From Reticulitermes lucifugus (Eukaryota > Arthropoda > Insecta > Blattodea > Rhinotermitidae), in NCBI GenBank assembly GCA_026260175.1, contig JAKCWW010000957.1, positions 5,666-69,665 on the forward strand: a stretch of DNA of 64,000 bases, read 5' to 3'. This document shows, in pieces, positions 28,201 through 42,700 of this stretch. The translations under genes and the position numbers were made by a program. A model generated the notes under the pieces. It made no database searches and was not told where the DNA came from. It saw only the letters and a list, made by a program, of their open reading frames with translations. How positions within the stretch are numbered: position 1 is the first letter of the stretch; every line of letters begins with the position of its first letter.

Positions 28201-31200
28201 CACACCATGCAATTGAGACAGTCCATTCTGAACTACACCAACCAGTGATGTGCCCACCACCATCTCTCCTTGTTGCACCACCCAGTTAATACCTAATAAA
28301 ACAACACAAAATGTACATTAGCATTCCTCTTTGCTCTTTCATAACAAAAGAAAAGTAACATAAAAGAGGCCAATCCCAGTGACCATGCGGTCTAAGGCGT
28401 AGGTCTGTGGTTGCTTGATTGCTGGGATCGCACGTTCGAGTTCCACTGGGGGCATGGATGTTCGTCTCTTGTGTTTGTTGTGCACCATGTAGGTAGCAGC
28501 CTCTGCAATGGTCCAATCACTTGTTCATAGGGGTCCTACCAGGCGTGTGTGTCTCATTGTGTGTGACCTATAAACCACAAAAACAAGGAGGCCTAGGCCC
28601 CAGTTGGGCTGTTGCACCACAGAAAAAAAAATGAGAGACTGCACAGTCATCCACCTTCTCAGGTAGCCAAAATTTCAATACAGGACTCATGTTGTTTGAA
28701 TTTAAATATTAAAAACATGACCTGGGATTTCCACTTTAAATGAGGCATGAATGTAAAACTCACAAATGAGAATCAGTACACAAAATTTAAGAACAAATTA
28801 TCCCCTACAGTGTTTGTCATGAGCACAAAATGTGTTTTTAAGCTCATACATATGTAGGCACATGTGAAAATGCATGTGCACACACACACGCACATAGTGT
28901 GGCCAAGGACAAAGCAGCATAAGCGATAACAGCATCTGTGGAAGTCCACAAGCACATGAAGTTAATTTCAGTATGTGTCAAACAGATCTCTTCATTTTAA
29001 CACTTTCACTGCCGAAGTCGACCACGGTCGATTTAAGTATTTACGTTTTAATTTGCCAGCATCAACTTTAGTCGATCTAAAATTTACTCTGCTCTTTTGC
29101 CTTAAATAGGCCACGCACACAATAAGTTCTTTCAGGGAACATATTTTACATCTTTATTAATCCCTAGCCGACAACTACAAAAAATATATGCATTTTATAT
29201 ACAATTTTATATATAATTATATTTTATAGTTTATAAGACGATGCAATAGTTGTTTAACATTCAATAAATCCCTGGCAATTTAACACCCTCGGGGATTTAA
29301 ATACCCGGCAGTGAAAGTGTTAATCTGTCACTGATTTCAGAGGCTACAAAACCATAATAAATGAGCCTGAAAAGGCTTTCACTGTGGAATACTTTTTTTG
29401 CCACTTATAGAGAAAAGGCTGCAACAGTACGTGAAGTTTTAAACTGGTCAGACAAACACATGCACTTGAGACAGAAGACGACAACCAACAACGCATGCAA
29501 CAAAGACAAGGCTGAAAAAGTTCTGAGGAAACAGCCATGTGGCAACAGAGCACATGTAGAAGGAATCAAAGTGCAGATGGCAGTTCACAGGGGATAGTGT
29601 TCAAAATAATTTCGCAATTTCTGTAAAAATGAAACAGCCCAGATACTTTGAAGCAATGACACACTTACAAGAATGTTAAAAAATCTTAACAAACAACCTG
29701 AAAGGTGCCTTTAATGTGATGACTCGGGCCTTTACCATATCCTACATGCATTATTTTACAGTTCAAAATTATTTATGGTTCTAAAAAATTTATGACTGCT
29801 TTATACTGTTTTAAATTATCAGATACTTTATACTGAATGGTATTAGATATGTAAATAATTACTACAATTCATACAATTCACCACATCATTTTTATAGCCA
29901 GTAAAAATGTTCCCTTGAAAACAAGTGGTTGTGAGACCAACACATTAAATGGTATAGTATCAGAAGGAAGAAAAGACCAAAAAAAGAATGCCACTGAACA
30001 AACATTTGTGGTTTACCTTCTGTAAGTACACTGCCTTACCTTTGTAGAAATAATCATCAATCAACTGGACTATAAAACGAACAGTTGACTCATTCTGCTT
30101 CTTGAGCCAGGCAGACACCAGGCCTTTGACATTGACATCCTCATCACTGAAATAAAACAGACTGAAGTAATCAAAATTTGTAGTGTCACAGGGAGCTTAC
30201 TTTACTAATACGTAACACAACAGACCTGAGAAAAATCATTCCCATCCGAGATATTGTAGCTGGTGATGCAAAACTCAAATCATGAGTCTCAAACACAAAG
30301 TTCACATTAGGTCCAAATTGAATTCTCCAGCCAGATGGCAGTGTTAGCAATCTGTTGTCATCTAAGACTGAATTCAATGACTCAATCCATTCTGGATCCA
30401 CATCACCATCACATACAATCCAGGAATGCACATCTGTAAGAAGAAATTTTAAAGAAAAATGTAATTTCAAAGCTCTTCAAAACAATCACAGAAACAAGCT
30501 TGTTGTTGTGGTTGTTGTGAGCATTGTTCTTATCACTTTCTTCACAGTCTTATTTGTGAGGACAGGATTAAACAAATTCAAAATGTCTGCAATCCTGATC
30601 CTTACTTCCTCCAGCAAAGTCTTCTGTTTCTACTGCTTGCAGATCATGCTTAATTTGAGTCTACATATCCTTCTACATATTGGTATTATCAACCACATTT
30701 TGGTTGGGCTCTCAAGTTGATTATGGCTGAAGATGAGTGAACTTTAGTAGGATAAAAACCACATGGTAGCATCACGAAAACACTCAAAGACGAAGACAGC
30801 AAGTCTTGTCAGAAACTGCTAAAAGCATTTTTCAGTTATTATGTTCAAGCCAGGAACTGTCTTACCTGGTGGCTCAGAGTACACTTGCAGAGCACTCAGA
30901 GTGAGAACTCCATCTGTCCACTGTCTGGTGTCAAGATCTATCTGTCCTAGCAGCTGAGTTCTAGGCATGGCTTTTGGATTGATAGTGTGCTGCTTCAATG
31001 ATTTACCCATTTTTGACAGAGACTGAAACACAATTATAATATAATTCAAAATGAAAAAAACATTACTGCTGTGCTTACCACCATCAACACCACCATCACC
31101 ACCAACAACAGTAGTAAAAAAAAAAAAAAGATCACCTTATGACATTCCTGTGCAGGCACAGAGGGGAGGTAGAGGGATAAATCCACCCATTTACAATTTG

Positions 31201-32633
31201 GTGCTAGAAGGGGGTGGTGTGATCAGCACCACGCCCTAGCCACTTTACCCCCAGGAAAGACCTGGCACCCATCATACAGGAGGCTGATTACCACTAGTAA
31301 TAACAGAATTATTTTTGGATTCCTTATCATTCCACATTTAATACACATCATACACACAGACAATAGTTATAAGACTGAAGTATATCTGCTGGATGGATAG
31401 CACAAACCAAATAAATCTTTTACAGTCCCTTCCTTGATAAATCAATGTTTAAATTCCAGATCCAACATGCAATAGATAAAAGTTTACTGCTTTTTTAAGT
31501 CCAATGATGTAGCCTTTAACAAATATCACATCTCCTGTGCCACTAGCAAGTTGTCAAAGCAAAACATTTATTCATAGGATCATATCAGCAATCAGAACAT
31601 AAACATAGGTATCAAATTATAAAGTCTCCACATTCTCCATACCCTGTAAGAGTGTTATAATTATGATCAAGGTTAACTTTAAATTTCGAACAAAAATGTT
31701 GGTAATTCATAGCCATAGTTTGCTCGTTGTGGTGAAATTTCTTCACAGTACTTGTATGATTATTAAAAACTTTCACATTTCAAAATCCCTAAAAAAATCC
31801 AATCCATTTTTGATGCTCTGCACTGAATTACACACACACACATACACACACAATCTAGCTTTGCTGATGGCTGCTGGAAATTTCAAGTTATGTCAGAACA
31901 GTACTAGGCAATAATGACCCCCATTTTAATTTCTATGATTATCAGCAGCAAGCCATATAATGATAAAGATAAACTGAGAAACACACACATACTCTGAAAA
32001 AGGCATGGTTAGTAAAAAATATGTAGTAATTACACTGGTCATAACACAGTCTCAGGAAAATGCATGATTCAAGTCTTCTGGGCTGTCACAACATGTCAAT
32101 TGGTAAATAGTTACTGATGTTTCAGAGGAGCAGAGTGCCTCTATCTTCAGGGTCAAATAATTCAAGAAGAATGGACTGCTTGGCCCTGAAGATGAATGTA
32201 CTATTCTCCTCTGAAACGTCAGCAACTATTTACCAGTCAACATGGCATAACATCCCAGAAGACTTGAAGCTTTAAAGCTTGTTATGCTTGTAACTGGCAG
32301 TGCATAGTCGGTAGGCATTCAGGTAGAGTAGACCCGCGGTAATCCAGACCCCGGTAATCTGGATCCCCGGATAATCTGGACACTTTTGGGCCAACTATAA
32401 CGGTCTCTTTTCCCTGGGTGATCCAGTCATTGTCCGGATCACTGGGAGGAAACCTGAGACAATCCGTACTCAGAGACTGGTGGTGTGGGTGAAGCTGGAA
32501 GAGCCAGCCAGTCTTTAACTCCTCAGTAATAAGGATGTGATTCCTCAGCAGTAAGGATGTGATTTCTTGAATGTTGTAGCTCTCTTTCTTTCTTATTTCA
32601 CTATTACAGTGAAAAAATAGTGAGAAAATTACC

Positions 32634-32679
<46 letters not shown>

Positions 32680-35600
32680 AATTTGCCCTACTCTTTTGGA
32701 AACTGTTGGCCTTCGTGTGCCGAATCGAAATTTTAGAGATTTTAAACTGTNNNNNNNNNNNNNNNNNNNNNNNNNNNNNNNNNNNNNNNNNNNNNNNNNN
32801 NNNNNNNNNNNNNNNNNNNNNNNNNNNNNNNNNNNNNNNNNNNNNNNNNNNNNNNNNNNNNNNNNNNNNNNNNNNNNNNNNNNNNNNNNNNNNNNNNNNN
32901 NNNNNNNNNNNNNNNNNNNNNNNNNNNNNNNNNNNNNNNNNNNNNNNNNNNNNNNNNNNNNNNNNNNNNNNNNNNNNNNNNNNNNNNNNNNNNNNNNNNN
33001 NNNNNNNNNNNNNNNNNNNNNNNNNNNNNNNNNNNNNNNNNNNNNNNNNNNNNNNNNNNNNNNNNNNNNNNNNNNNNNNNNNNNNNNNNNNNNNNNNNNN
33101 NNNNNNNNNNNNNNNNNNNNNNNNNNNNNNNNNNNNNNNNNNNNNNNNNNNNNNNNNNNNNNNNNNNNNNNNNNNNNNNNNNNACTTGTGCTGTTAAGTC
33201 TGCACGTTAATAAATACCCATTGAATTGAATTGAATTGAATTATTATGTTGTTGTTGTTCTTGATCCCCACCACTATGGTTTCAAGTTTCAGACTGCAAT
33301 ACTTTCCATATTATGTGTGATGTTCCAAGTATAGCTGTCTTTGTAGTGAATCTATTGAATGTTTTCCTGGTATGGCTTCCAAATTTTTCTTTAAACATTT
33401 TGTTACTATTCCAGTGGCTCCAATTATTACTGGTATAATCATAATTTTCATGTATCATCATCATCATCATCATCATCATGTACTGTTAATTGCAGTATTT
33501 AGGTCCTAAGGAGTTATACTTTAGTTTTGAGTGATGATTCTTTTGTATGTTACCTATACCACAGAGTTTTCCCCTCGGTGACGCAGATTCCCAGATAATC
33601 CAGACCACCCCTCCCCCACATATAGTCCAGATGACCGAGGGACTACTGTATTCTCAACAGATAGGATAGAAATATAAGATCAGGAAAGGCTTTGCAAGAC
33701 AATGTGCATTAAGTGGATAGTTCAACTGGTCAGTGGAATTACAGGCCAAACTTACTGGTACGATTTACAAGCACAGGGAGGATCAGAATGTTAAATGTGG
33801 AATGGTGAGAATAACTGTGGCTGGAGAAGTTGGAAGGTAGGAGAATTAAATTACAAACAGGAAACATACACAATAAAGGGTACAAAAATTCATGACAGGT
33901 GGCAGCTGTTTTATTTTAGGCACAGAGGACAGACATTTTGAGAGAACACGAGTTTCAGAAGGATGAAATTTGAGGGCTGAGTGGTTACTAATAGAATTGG
34001 TTTGAAGAAATGACTTCAAGAGATAAGACAGAAGGGCGAAGAATTTTTTAAGAAGTTTAGAATGGATGTGAAGAAGTATTACAGAAAGCTAAACAGATAT
34101 CTTACTGGTCTACATATTTCTATGGGATGCACCATAATGTTGGTAGTCCTATCAGTTTTATGAGACACAAAATTTTTTCTTACATGTTTAAGTAGGCGAC
34201 ACAGTGTGCTCTTGCCTGATCCTGATGGACCAACAATCACAACACCCATTCTTTGTTGCAACTGTTCATACACTTCCAGGCACTTCCTAATCTGAAACGA
34301 TAGATTACTGAAGTTGAGTTGTGGTAGTATTAGAACAGAACACTCAGGTTCATAGTGTTACGCAAAATGACTACTTTACTTGTGTTCTTCTACTGTGTGT
34401 CTTCTACTGTGTCCAATACCATGCAGGTTATCTTTAATGCCTATTGCTTCCTATTTCTCAGTACTAAAAGTCACATTCTGAGTATAAATGTGTAGCCTTG
34501 TTTTCTTATTTTATATGACTCATATACTATGCAAGTTTCCTTATGAAATTTATTCAACTCCAGTTGTGTCCCACTTTAATTTCTTTTATACCCACTACTA
34601 TCTGGACACTGATATGTCGCTGTAATATTGAATAAATATGCCTTACTTGATTTTCGTTGCATAGCAGTCCTAAGTCACTGAAACTTTCTTTCAGAGCTGC
34701 TGTGAGTTCCTCATAACCAGAACTAGTGAAACGAACACCAGGAAAAACATCCCGCACAAGAGAATCAAAGCGAGTACAATCAGCAAATGTCAGCTTGGAA
34801 AGAGTGTTGAGACGCAATGCTTGAACTACAAGCTCCCTCTCTGCACCTTCTTCTAGAGCACTATTCAAACCCTTTCTCTCCTTCAGCAGGTTCTTTCGTG
34901 CTGCCTTCAACATTCTGCCACAACCTCCAAGCACTGTCTTCAAGGCTCGCAAACCCCAGTCATAGTGCTGCTGTTTTGTCAATAGCTTCCTGTCAGAATG
35001 TAAATAAAAAGTACACTCAAAATCTATAAAATAAAGACATAGATTACAACTATCACAATTTCTGTCAAGTATGTTACAACAGAGAAATCTTAGAGCTGAT
35101 ATTTCATAATAAGAAGTAACCACAAGTGATCCACTGTAAATTCTGGACAGGTAATTCCATTACTGCTAACTTACTTGAAAAGCCCACACTGAGCCTAAGA
35201 ATTCAGTGAAGAACTGTAAGCTAGATGTGGCAATCTATTTAGTGAGAGGTGTTTGTTCAGAACTGCAGACCAATTCCACTGATCTTTATAATGAAGTGTT
35301 TGTGGCAATAACATAGATGCATCAAGTTACAATTTGGTCTGAGTCACATTATTTTTATGCACTATTTCCACAAACTGCATGCAAGACACAAAATCAGGTC
35401 ATGTCTATTTGTGGACCTTCTTGTTTGGTCTCCTAAATAATTACAATGCAGTCAATAAAATTGGATATTGGGGTCTCCTGCAAAAGTTGTTAGGTAAACT
35501 TAATTTAGTTCTTATTATGCAGATGATTCACATGAGGCGTATATCAAGTTTTATTGATTTTCTCAGAAACAGGTCAGCATAAAAAAAATCTCCATAACTA

Positions 35601-38600
35601 AGAAATACAGACCATTTTAAGATCTATGGCTTTTACTTGAAATAGTTTCCATTATGGTGAATATTAAAGGAAAAATAATTTCTGGCTCTATGTACTGTGA
35701 ACAATATCATACCAATATACTTGTACAATTTAATGACATAGACTATTTCCATTCATATGCATTTTGTTCTATTGTTGCAGAAAGCACAGTTATAATCTAA
35801 AAATGAGTACATGATAATGACATTATAAACATTACATAGTGACTGATACTGGTAAGAGAAGTAAAGTTTATTGAAAAGATATCTCATAAAGTCTAGTTTA
35901 TGCACCTTGAAAGATCAAACACCTCAACCAGCTTTTTGCCAATGGACTTAGCACACTTGAAACCTTCACAGTAAAGAATCACTTCAGCAATGAGCTCATT
36001 GTCAGGATGTGACATTACAACAGGCCGGAACAGTTGCTTCAGATTGTCTGGTAACTTCTGCCTTCCCCCATACCCCTTTCCTGCTGGATTCATAGTTACA
36101 AATATTCCACAGTGTGGATCCAACGGTACCTAAAAAAAAATGCATTAAAGTACATGTTCTAATGTCCAACTTAATCATTTCTAAAAATGTGACAAATGTT
36201 CATGATTCTGTTTCACCAGACTTAAATATTTGTCTTATAATGTTCAGCAGTAGTCAATACAATAAATGACACAAAATATAAAAATAATTTATGTAACAAT
36301 ATTACTTCTGTTTACTGGTTTATAAACAAAAGATCAAAACTAATAGAAATGGTAATTTACATAAGCACAAATATTACAATTTCCCTGAAATTCAGCGAGT
36401 GTAAAGACCAAAGTGTAACAGTCACTGGTTATAATACTTACACTAATTAAATAAAATGGAACAAAATCAATACTATCAAATTATGCCAATAGTATTATTT
36501 ATGGACATCAAGGCACTAAAATAAATAATCATGCTACAATAATTTAATTACTGACAGAATGTTTGTTACTAACTTCTTCATCCATAAGTTTTACAGTTCC
36601 ATGGCCAAATTTCAGAGCTGTCTGAATGGGTTGGATCTGCATTGAGATTGCAGATAATGTTGCCTCTTCCAGACGATTAAACTCATCAAAACATCCCCAC
36701 GCACCACATTTCACCAAGCCAACAAAGATACGAGCCATTGATTTTACATCAATACCCTAGATTAGGGCAAAAGAATGTTATAAATAACTAGGGAATTTTA
36801 CTCTTATCAATAGCACAGTCACAATCAACACACACACCTTCAACACAGAATTAGGCTACCAGTTTCAGCTTCAAGGAGCCATCATCAGGCCTATGACCGA
36901 AAACTAAGAAAAACAAACTCTATGCATTTCATAAGAGGAAAACTCCCCCTTTTGAAGGTGTGTGTGTTGGTTGTGACTGTACTATTGATAAGAGTAAAAT
37001 ACACTTTTGCATGTACATATCAACAGCGATGTATAATACGTATTAAAATTAAGTAGGGCATATAAACTTAAGGTGAAGTATTTAACTATCAAACTTCTTA
37101 ACTAGTTCTCTAGTAACAGAACTCAAAGATTCAACACCATCAGTTCTAATAGTGCCATTAGACAAAACCCTGAGGTATTTTCATTAATCTTCCATCATCA
37201 AAACCTTCTTCCCTGAGATTTCTTGCACATATATTATAATGCAACGTTTATCCATAGATGCTGTTTGAAATGAAAAACAGGCATGAAGCTCACATGAAAT
37301 GTAATTTGCTTTCCATTATATGACAACATATGATTAGTCAGACTATAAACACTGACACAATCATAAAATCTGCATGTAACTGCAAAGTAAGAGGATGGTA
37401 ATAATCAGTGGTTCTAGGCATTAAGGAATTCAGGTGAAAAGGCCATAATTTTAAGGCACTGGCCAGAAAATATAATCCCTTTACACAAACTACCTACAAT
37501 TTTGTCATGCCATGACCAGACAGTTTGTATTGAGTGCCTTACCTCATCACAGTTGAACACCAGAACTTGACGACCCAGAAGACTGCCTAGTGCCTTGACT
37601 GACTCTGTCTTGCCTGTTCCAGCTGGTCCATATGGGTTACCACCCAAGCCCATATTCATTCCCTTTATGACAAACATATAATTGCCAGATATGACAACTT
37701 TCAAATATGTGATACCACATCCTGCTGTTTATAAATGTCAGGTGCCAAAGATGTCACAATCATCAACAGTTACATATCTGGGAGTTATAAATTCTCCCAT
37801 GGTTTATAACCAATTCAAATTTGATAAGACATGAAATTTATTAATGAGAGTGAGGTACAGACACAAATATCACCATCATATAACAAAAGGCTCACCTGTG
37901 TAAGGGTAAGGTAACACTTGTCAGTAAGAGGTGTATGAACCAATTTGGGGGCATTTCCTTGATATTCATAGGTATACTCAAATTCAGCATCCACCATTCT
38001 GGCCACAGCCATGTCATTCTTATGGATATAGAAACTAGGCGATGAAAAATGGAGAAAATTACAAACATTAATTTTCTCTTGACTGTTACATTTCTATGCA
38101 TAGTAATGTATCATGGCACATCCATTCATATGCAATTCTAACAGAACATGGTCTTTAAAATTATTAAGCATCAGTTGAAATTCATGCAGATAATGTCTCA
38201 TGTTACTTCATTATGTGCAGTAAGCATCACAAATACCTCAATCTTTTATCACTGTGTAGCATAAATAACAAATGTGACTGAGATTTTTGTCTGAAACAAA
38301 TAATATATATGCCTTCAGCAGGCTGTATCATACTAGCCCTTTGGTGCCAAAAGTCAACTCCAGTCCACACACAGGGCGATGTTGAGAAAACCGCACAACA
38401 ACTAAAATCATCTTCAAGAACACGCAAAGTAATGGTGAGAATTCAAATTGTGGGTCTTTTTTCAGAGTACACCAGGCACTTAATTCTGGCTCCACAGGGT
38501 TAATATTATCATAAACAGCAAAGCTGCAACAATGTATAAAAATTGTATAGATATGTTACATTTTTAGATATGTGTATTTTTCAGTCTTGTCCTTGCCCAT

Positions 38601-39706
38601 TTTGAATGAATTCACTTGAAACCCTCAGAATATTGCATGTTTTGAATCACTTACCGCAGTTGCCTCTGCCAACTCCAATCCTGGGGAGATGAGACATTAA
38701 CACTAATCAGATGTTCCACAACACTCATATGATGGATTGTATCTAGTAGCAGAGCTTTCAGTTTGAGTTCCAACTCCAATGAATCTCCATCTGCATCCCC
38801 ATCAGCCCATTCCAATTCTAATTTAGTGTATACTTCTAGTTGTGACTGTTAACATTAAAATCAATTACAAAAAGTTGTTCATTGATGTTAAACCTACTGT
38901 ACTTATATGACTTACAAAAGGTATTTTCCTATTCATAATGCAATCACGAAATACACAGTGTCTATAAACTGATGCTAACAATTTTTGGAATAGCTTCCTG
39001 TACAAAATGTAATATGGATAAGTACTCTGCTTATGTATTTTTATACAACAGGTATCACTTATTTTGCATATGAGCATAGAGATATTTTTATGTAATACAT
39101 GGAAGACTGTACCTTTAATGAAGACAGAAGATTTTGCAGATTACTGGAATGAATAGCTTTTTCACACCTTTCAGTAAATGTTATGCTTTCAGCTAAGCAC
39201 AGAATCTGAGATGGATATTTCAAAGGATCAGCCCCAGAATTAGATTTCTGAATGTCACTTAGACAATCTAGAAGAAGACGTTTCAGAGTTGCCTTCATTT
39301 CAGATGCTAAATTATGCAGCCATTCCTGAAATTATTATGCAAGGAAGTAAAAAGACAAGTTTAAATTAGTCTTCACAAAAGCACAAATGCTACTACAATT
39401 CTTTCCTTGCAAACTGCATTACATTTTCATTACCAGATCAGAAAAATCTGACCACAGTGCGTGTCACGGCTCATGATGTAGCAATATCGAACTTACATTA
39501 CTAGGGCAATAATGTCAGCTGAGTTTGTCCCTAACAATACAGTATTCATTCAATAATTCTGGAGCAAAGCAAAACTGTCAATCAAAAGCACTACACAATT
39601 ACATAATTTCCAGCTTAGAAAAACACTAGAAAGAAAGGGTGTCAAGACATCATAACTCTAAGAAAAAAATTAGACATAAGTAGGAACACTTTATGTCTCT
39701 CAGCTC

Positions 39707-39747
<41 letters not shown>

Positions 39748-42700
39748 GGTTTATTTATATCTTTGTTAGAAAGGAAACATGTTTCAATGTATTTGCTTCT
39801 CATAAAGGGCTGCCAGCAAGTAGTCTGTGCACATGACATAGGCCCCATGTCTTTCAAATGAATCCCTTTTCAAATATCTTCCTGCTCAAAATGTTCACAC
39901 TGTTATCCTTTGGAAAACTTCTTCAGAGCGAACCAGTATACTTGTAGGGGAAACATGGGCAAGTTTCACACCACAAAAATGAAATGTTGTATATGTGAAC
40001 TGTGCAATACAATAAAAATAAATGCTACAACATAAAGTAGCATTAATAACAACAGAACACAACAAAGAAACAAAATAGATGGAGATACTTTGGCCCTGTA
40101 AAAGAAATATCAAGAGATAAAGCAGTAAAGAGAACAGTGGAATAAAAAATGAGACGTAGATCAACTGAAGATGCCAAACCTCTAGTGTAGAAGAATATGG
40201 AATGTAGAGGAAGGGGTGCAACAGTACAGGAAAACATATCAACACGCTTCTTTATAAATACTGACCCACAGTTCATACATGAAGAGAATCACACATAGGA
40301 AGTAATTTTCTTCTGATAACGTGAAAAACATACTACATGTATCAAATGTCCTGTACTTCATAACAAAGATTTAAGAACGCTTCACCTTAAGAACTATCTT
40401 ACAGTCACAACTCCAGTCACACAGAACTGAGGCTGAGATACATGGACCTACCTCAACTTGCTGAGTAACTCTAACATGTTTGTTAAGATGTACCACTTCT
40501 CCTTCAAGAGACTTCATAGCCATAATGTTTTGGCCATCATCATCATCAAATACAACACTATGAATTCCAGCAAACAGTTTTTTGAGGTGAGCCTGGATCA
40601 CTTGTTCTTTTGTAGACTGGCCCAGTATTTCTAGTAGATCATCATCACCCAGGAAATAAAATCTTGGAAACACAGAACGCTTCTCCTACAAACATTGCAA
40701 GCATTTAAACTCAACCACTGTCTGCCAGAATCTTATTGCACAAGTTTACTGTGGAAGTGTACAAGCCATTAGCCAGTCTTTTCAACTTTTTTACATACAG
40801 ACACTGTCTAGTACTGGTCTCAGTAAATGCCTTACATTGTGTCTGTTCTAAATTCAAAGAGCTCGTATGTGAACAGGAGTCCTGTAATAGCAACCACAAT
40901 ATAGCAACCTCTTTTAATATGATGTATCTCATTCCAAAATTTGGAAACAATATCACACAAGGAGGCAAACCTGAAGTTCTAGGTTTCCAGAAATCATACA
41001 GTCCGAGTATTTAACCACCTCCACACACAGACAAAAACACACACACACACCAATATTTTCCTAGTGCCTTTTTTTTTTATCTAAAACTAAAATTGTGCAC
41101 AGCACGTAGCAAAAATTTGTTATTTGTAGAGTAGTTTCTACATTGCACTGCAAAGCTGGTAAGTTTAATCTCACCAAATAACACCATGAGTCTTGTCCAA
41201 ACATTTTGTTAAAGTTGTAAGTTAATAAACACATTATTCACAATGGTGTTGTTATGCGTGTCAGATGACAGTAAGACACACCAGATAAAACTAACAGATT
41301 TATAGCAGTTCTGCTGAATTCACCCACAAATCATATGATAATCTACAGTTATATTTTGGGTTGGTCTCTGACATGACAGAGATTAGCAATGCAGACAAAG
41401 TAACACTGAATGAAAGCACTTTAATTCACACTGTGGTCTTCTGGCTTACAAACATGTACTCAGCCAGTATATTAGGTATGTTCCTCTGAAATGTGGGTAA
41501 CCATCTACTAGTCAGTATGGTATCATAACCCACAAGACCATAATATGAATCTTCACCATCGCAAAATCTTAAATTTCATATACTGTAGTTTGATTCACAT
41601 TTCATGAAAAACCCTCAACTTTTGAAGAATATATTCATCTCTAACTATGTACAAAAATCAGTTGAGAAACATGTGCAATCATAAATACACTTCATGGCAA
41701 AATGCACAGTTTTGTACTGTTACAGCAGGTGGTATTACACCTACCATTTGGTTTTAAATAGTTAATGTACAACATTCCACATAGTTAATATTGACAGGCA
41801 TCATAAGTATAGGTTTTAGCATATTTAAATATAATCATACAAAGCAAAACATGAAGTTGGTAGAGCATTTCATGATATAAGGTATCATCTAAAATTCTGA
41901 GATTTAATGCATATCTCAGATACATTGCACCATGCTGGAATCCTGCTATGATGAACATTTCCTGGTATGCTGCACATTCAAGCATGTTTATGCCTCATTC
42001 CATTACTTCCGTTGTTTGTGGTCAGCACTTACAATCACAATGCTTTCATCTTGTGTTCTTTTAGCAGTGTCATAGAGTACTGAACAATATGTGTGCAATA
42101 TACTCATGAGAATATAAGAATGACATCTCCAAAAAATAGTTATTACAACAAGAATAGCAGAAGACATAAGTGTGGTGTGTTACCATTAGCAAAAATACTT
42201 ACTTCAAGGAAATCATTGAGACTCTTTTGACATCGAGACAACTGGTCAAGAAGTGTGTGCAGAATCTGGTGAAGACTGCTAATTCTGCATAAGGACACAA
42301 CTTTACTGTCTCGAGCAACGTCTCCCATAATATAACGAAAATCTTGGTCCACTCTTCTGAATCTGGTCTGGTCCTGTGACAGTGTTCCAGTACCAAATAT
42401 GGGCTCAAGATACACCCACCTGAAATTACAGAAAGTTACACTGCATACATCTCAAAAACAAGCAAATTTAAAAGCAAAGCTTTACAATATAACCACAAAC
42501 TATAAACTCAAATTCATACTAAAGTTAAAAAAGGATACTGTGATGATCTGCCCTAACGTGCACAGTAGATAATGTAGAAACAAAAGAATCAGAAAAAAAA
42601 TAGAGTCTGAAGATACAAATACTGATACTCACTTGCGTTGTATCTGATTCAGGTTATGTAAATACTCATCCAGATCAGCCAGTCTTGCTTCCCAAATCGA

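Larger units (their letters stand above)
32326..33648. mobile_element. pogo/Tigger-like element, non-coding in what is visible
   Basis: Diverged terminal inverted repeats (left GAGTAGACCCGCGGTAATCC; right end complement CAGTAGTCCCTCGGTCATCT) next to TA dinucleotides. The interior holds repeated AATCCAGACC/AATCTGGA strings, a (TTA)n array and the 433-base gap. Confidence 0.6.

Noticed and set aside
27827-28281. Overlapping open frames of 84-130 codons on both strands
   Set aside because: They run through the (CA)n tract. Only 28,114-28,292 on the minus strand is coding, as dynein exon 32.
28369-28450. A genuine tRNA gene at the head of SINE family 2
   Set aside because: A- and B-box-like strings are present but the cloverleaf does not close and the unit continues into a SINE body with an A tail.
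30355-30720. 121-codon plus-strand frame
   Set aside because: Begins as the antisense of exon 30 and runs into intron; composition is low-complexity.
32696-33229. Open frames of 163-177 codons
   Set aside because: They are almost entirely the N gap.
40736-41014. 92-codon plus-strand frame as a nested gene
   Set aside because: No family resemblance and no supporting signals; a chance frame in AT-rich intron.
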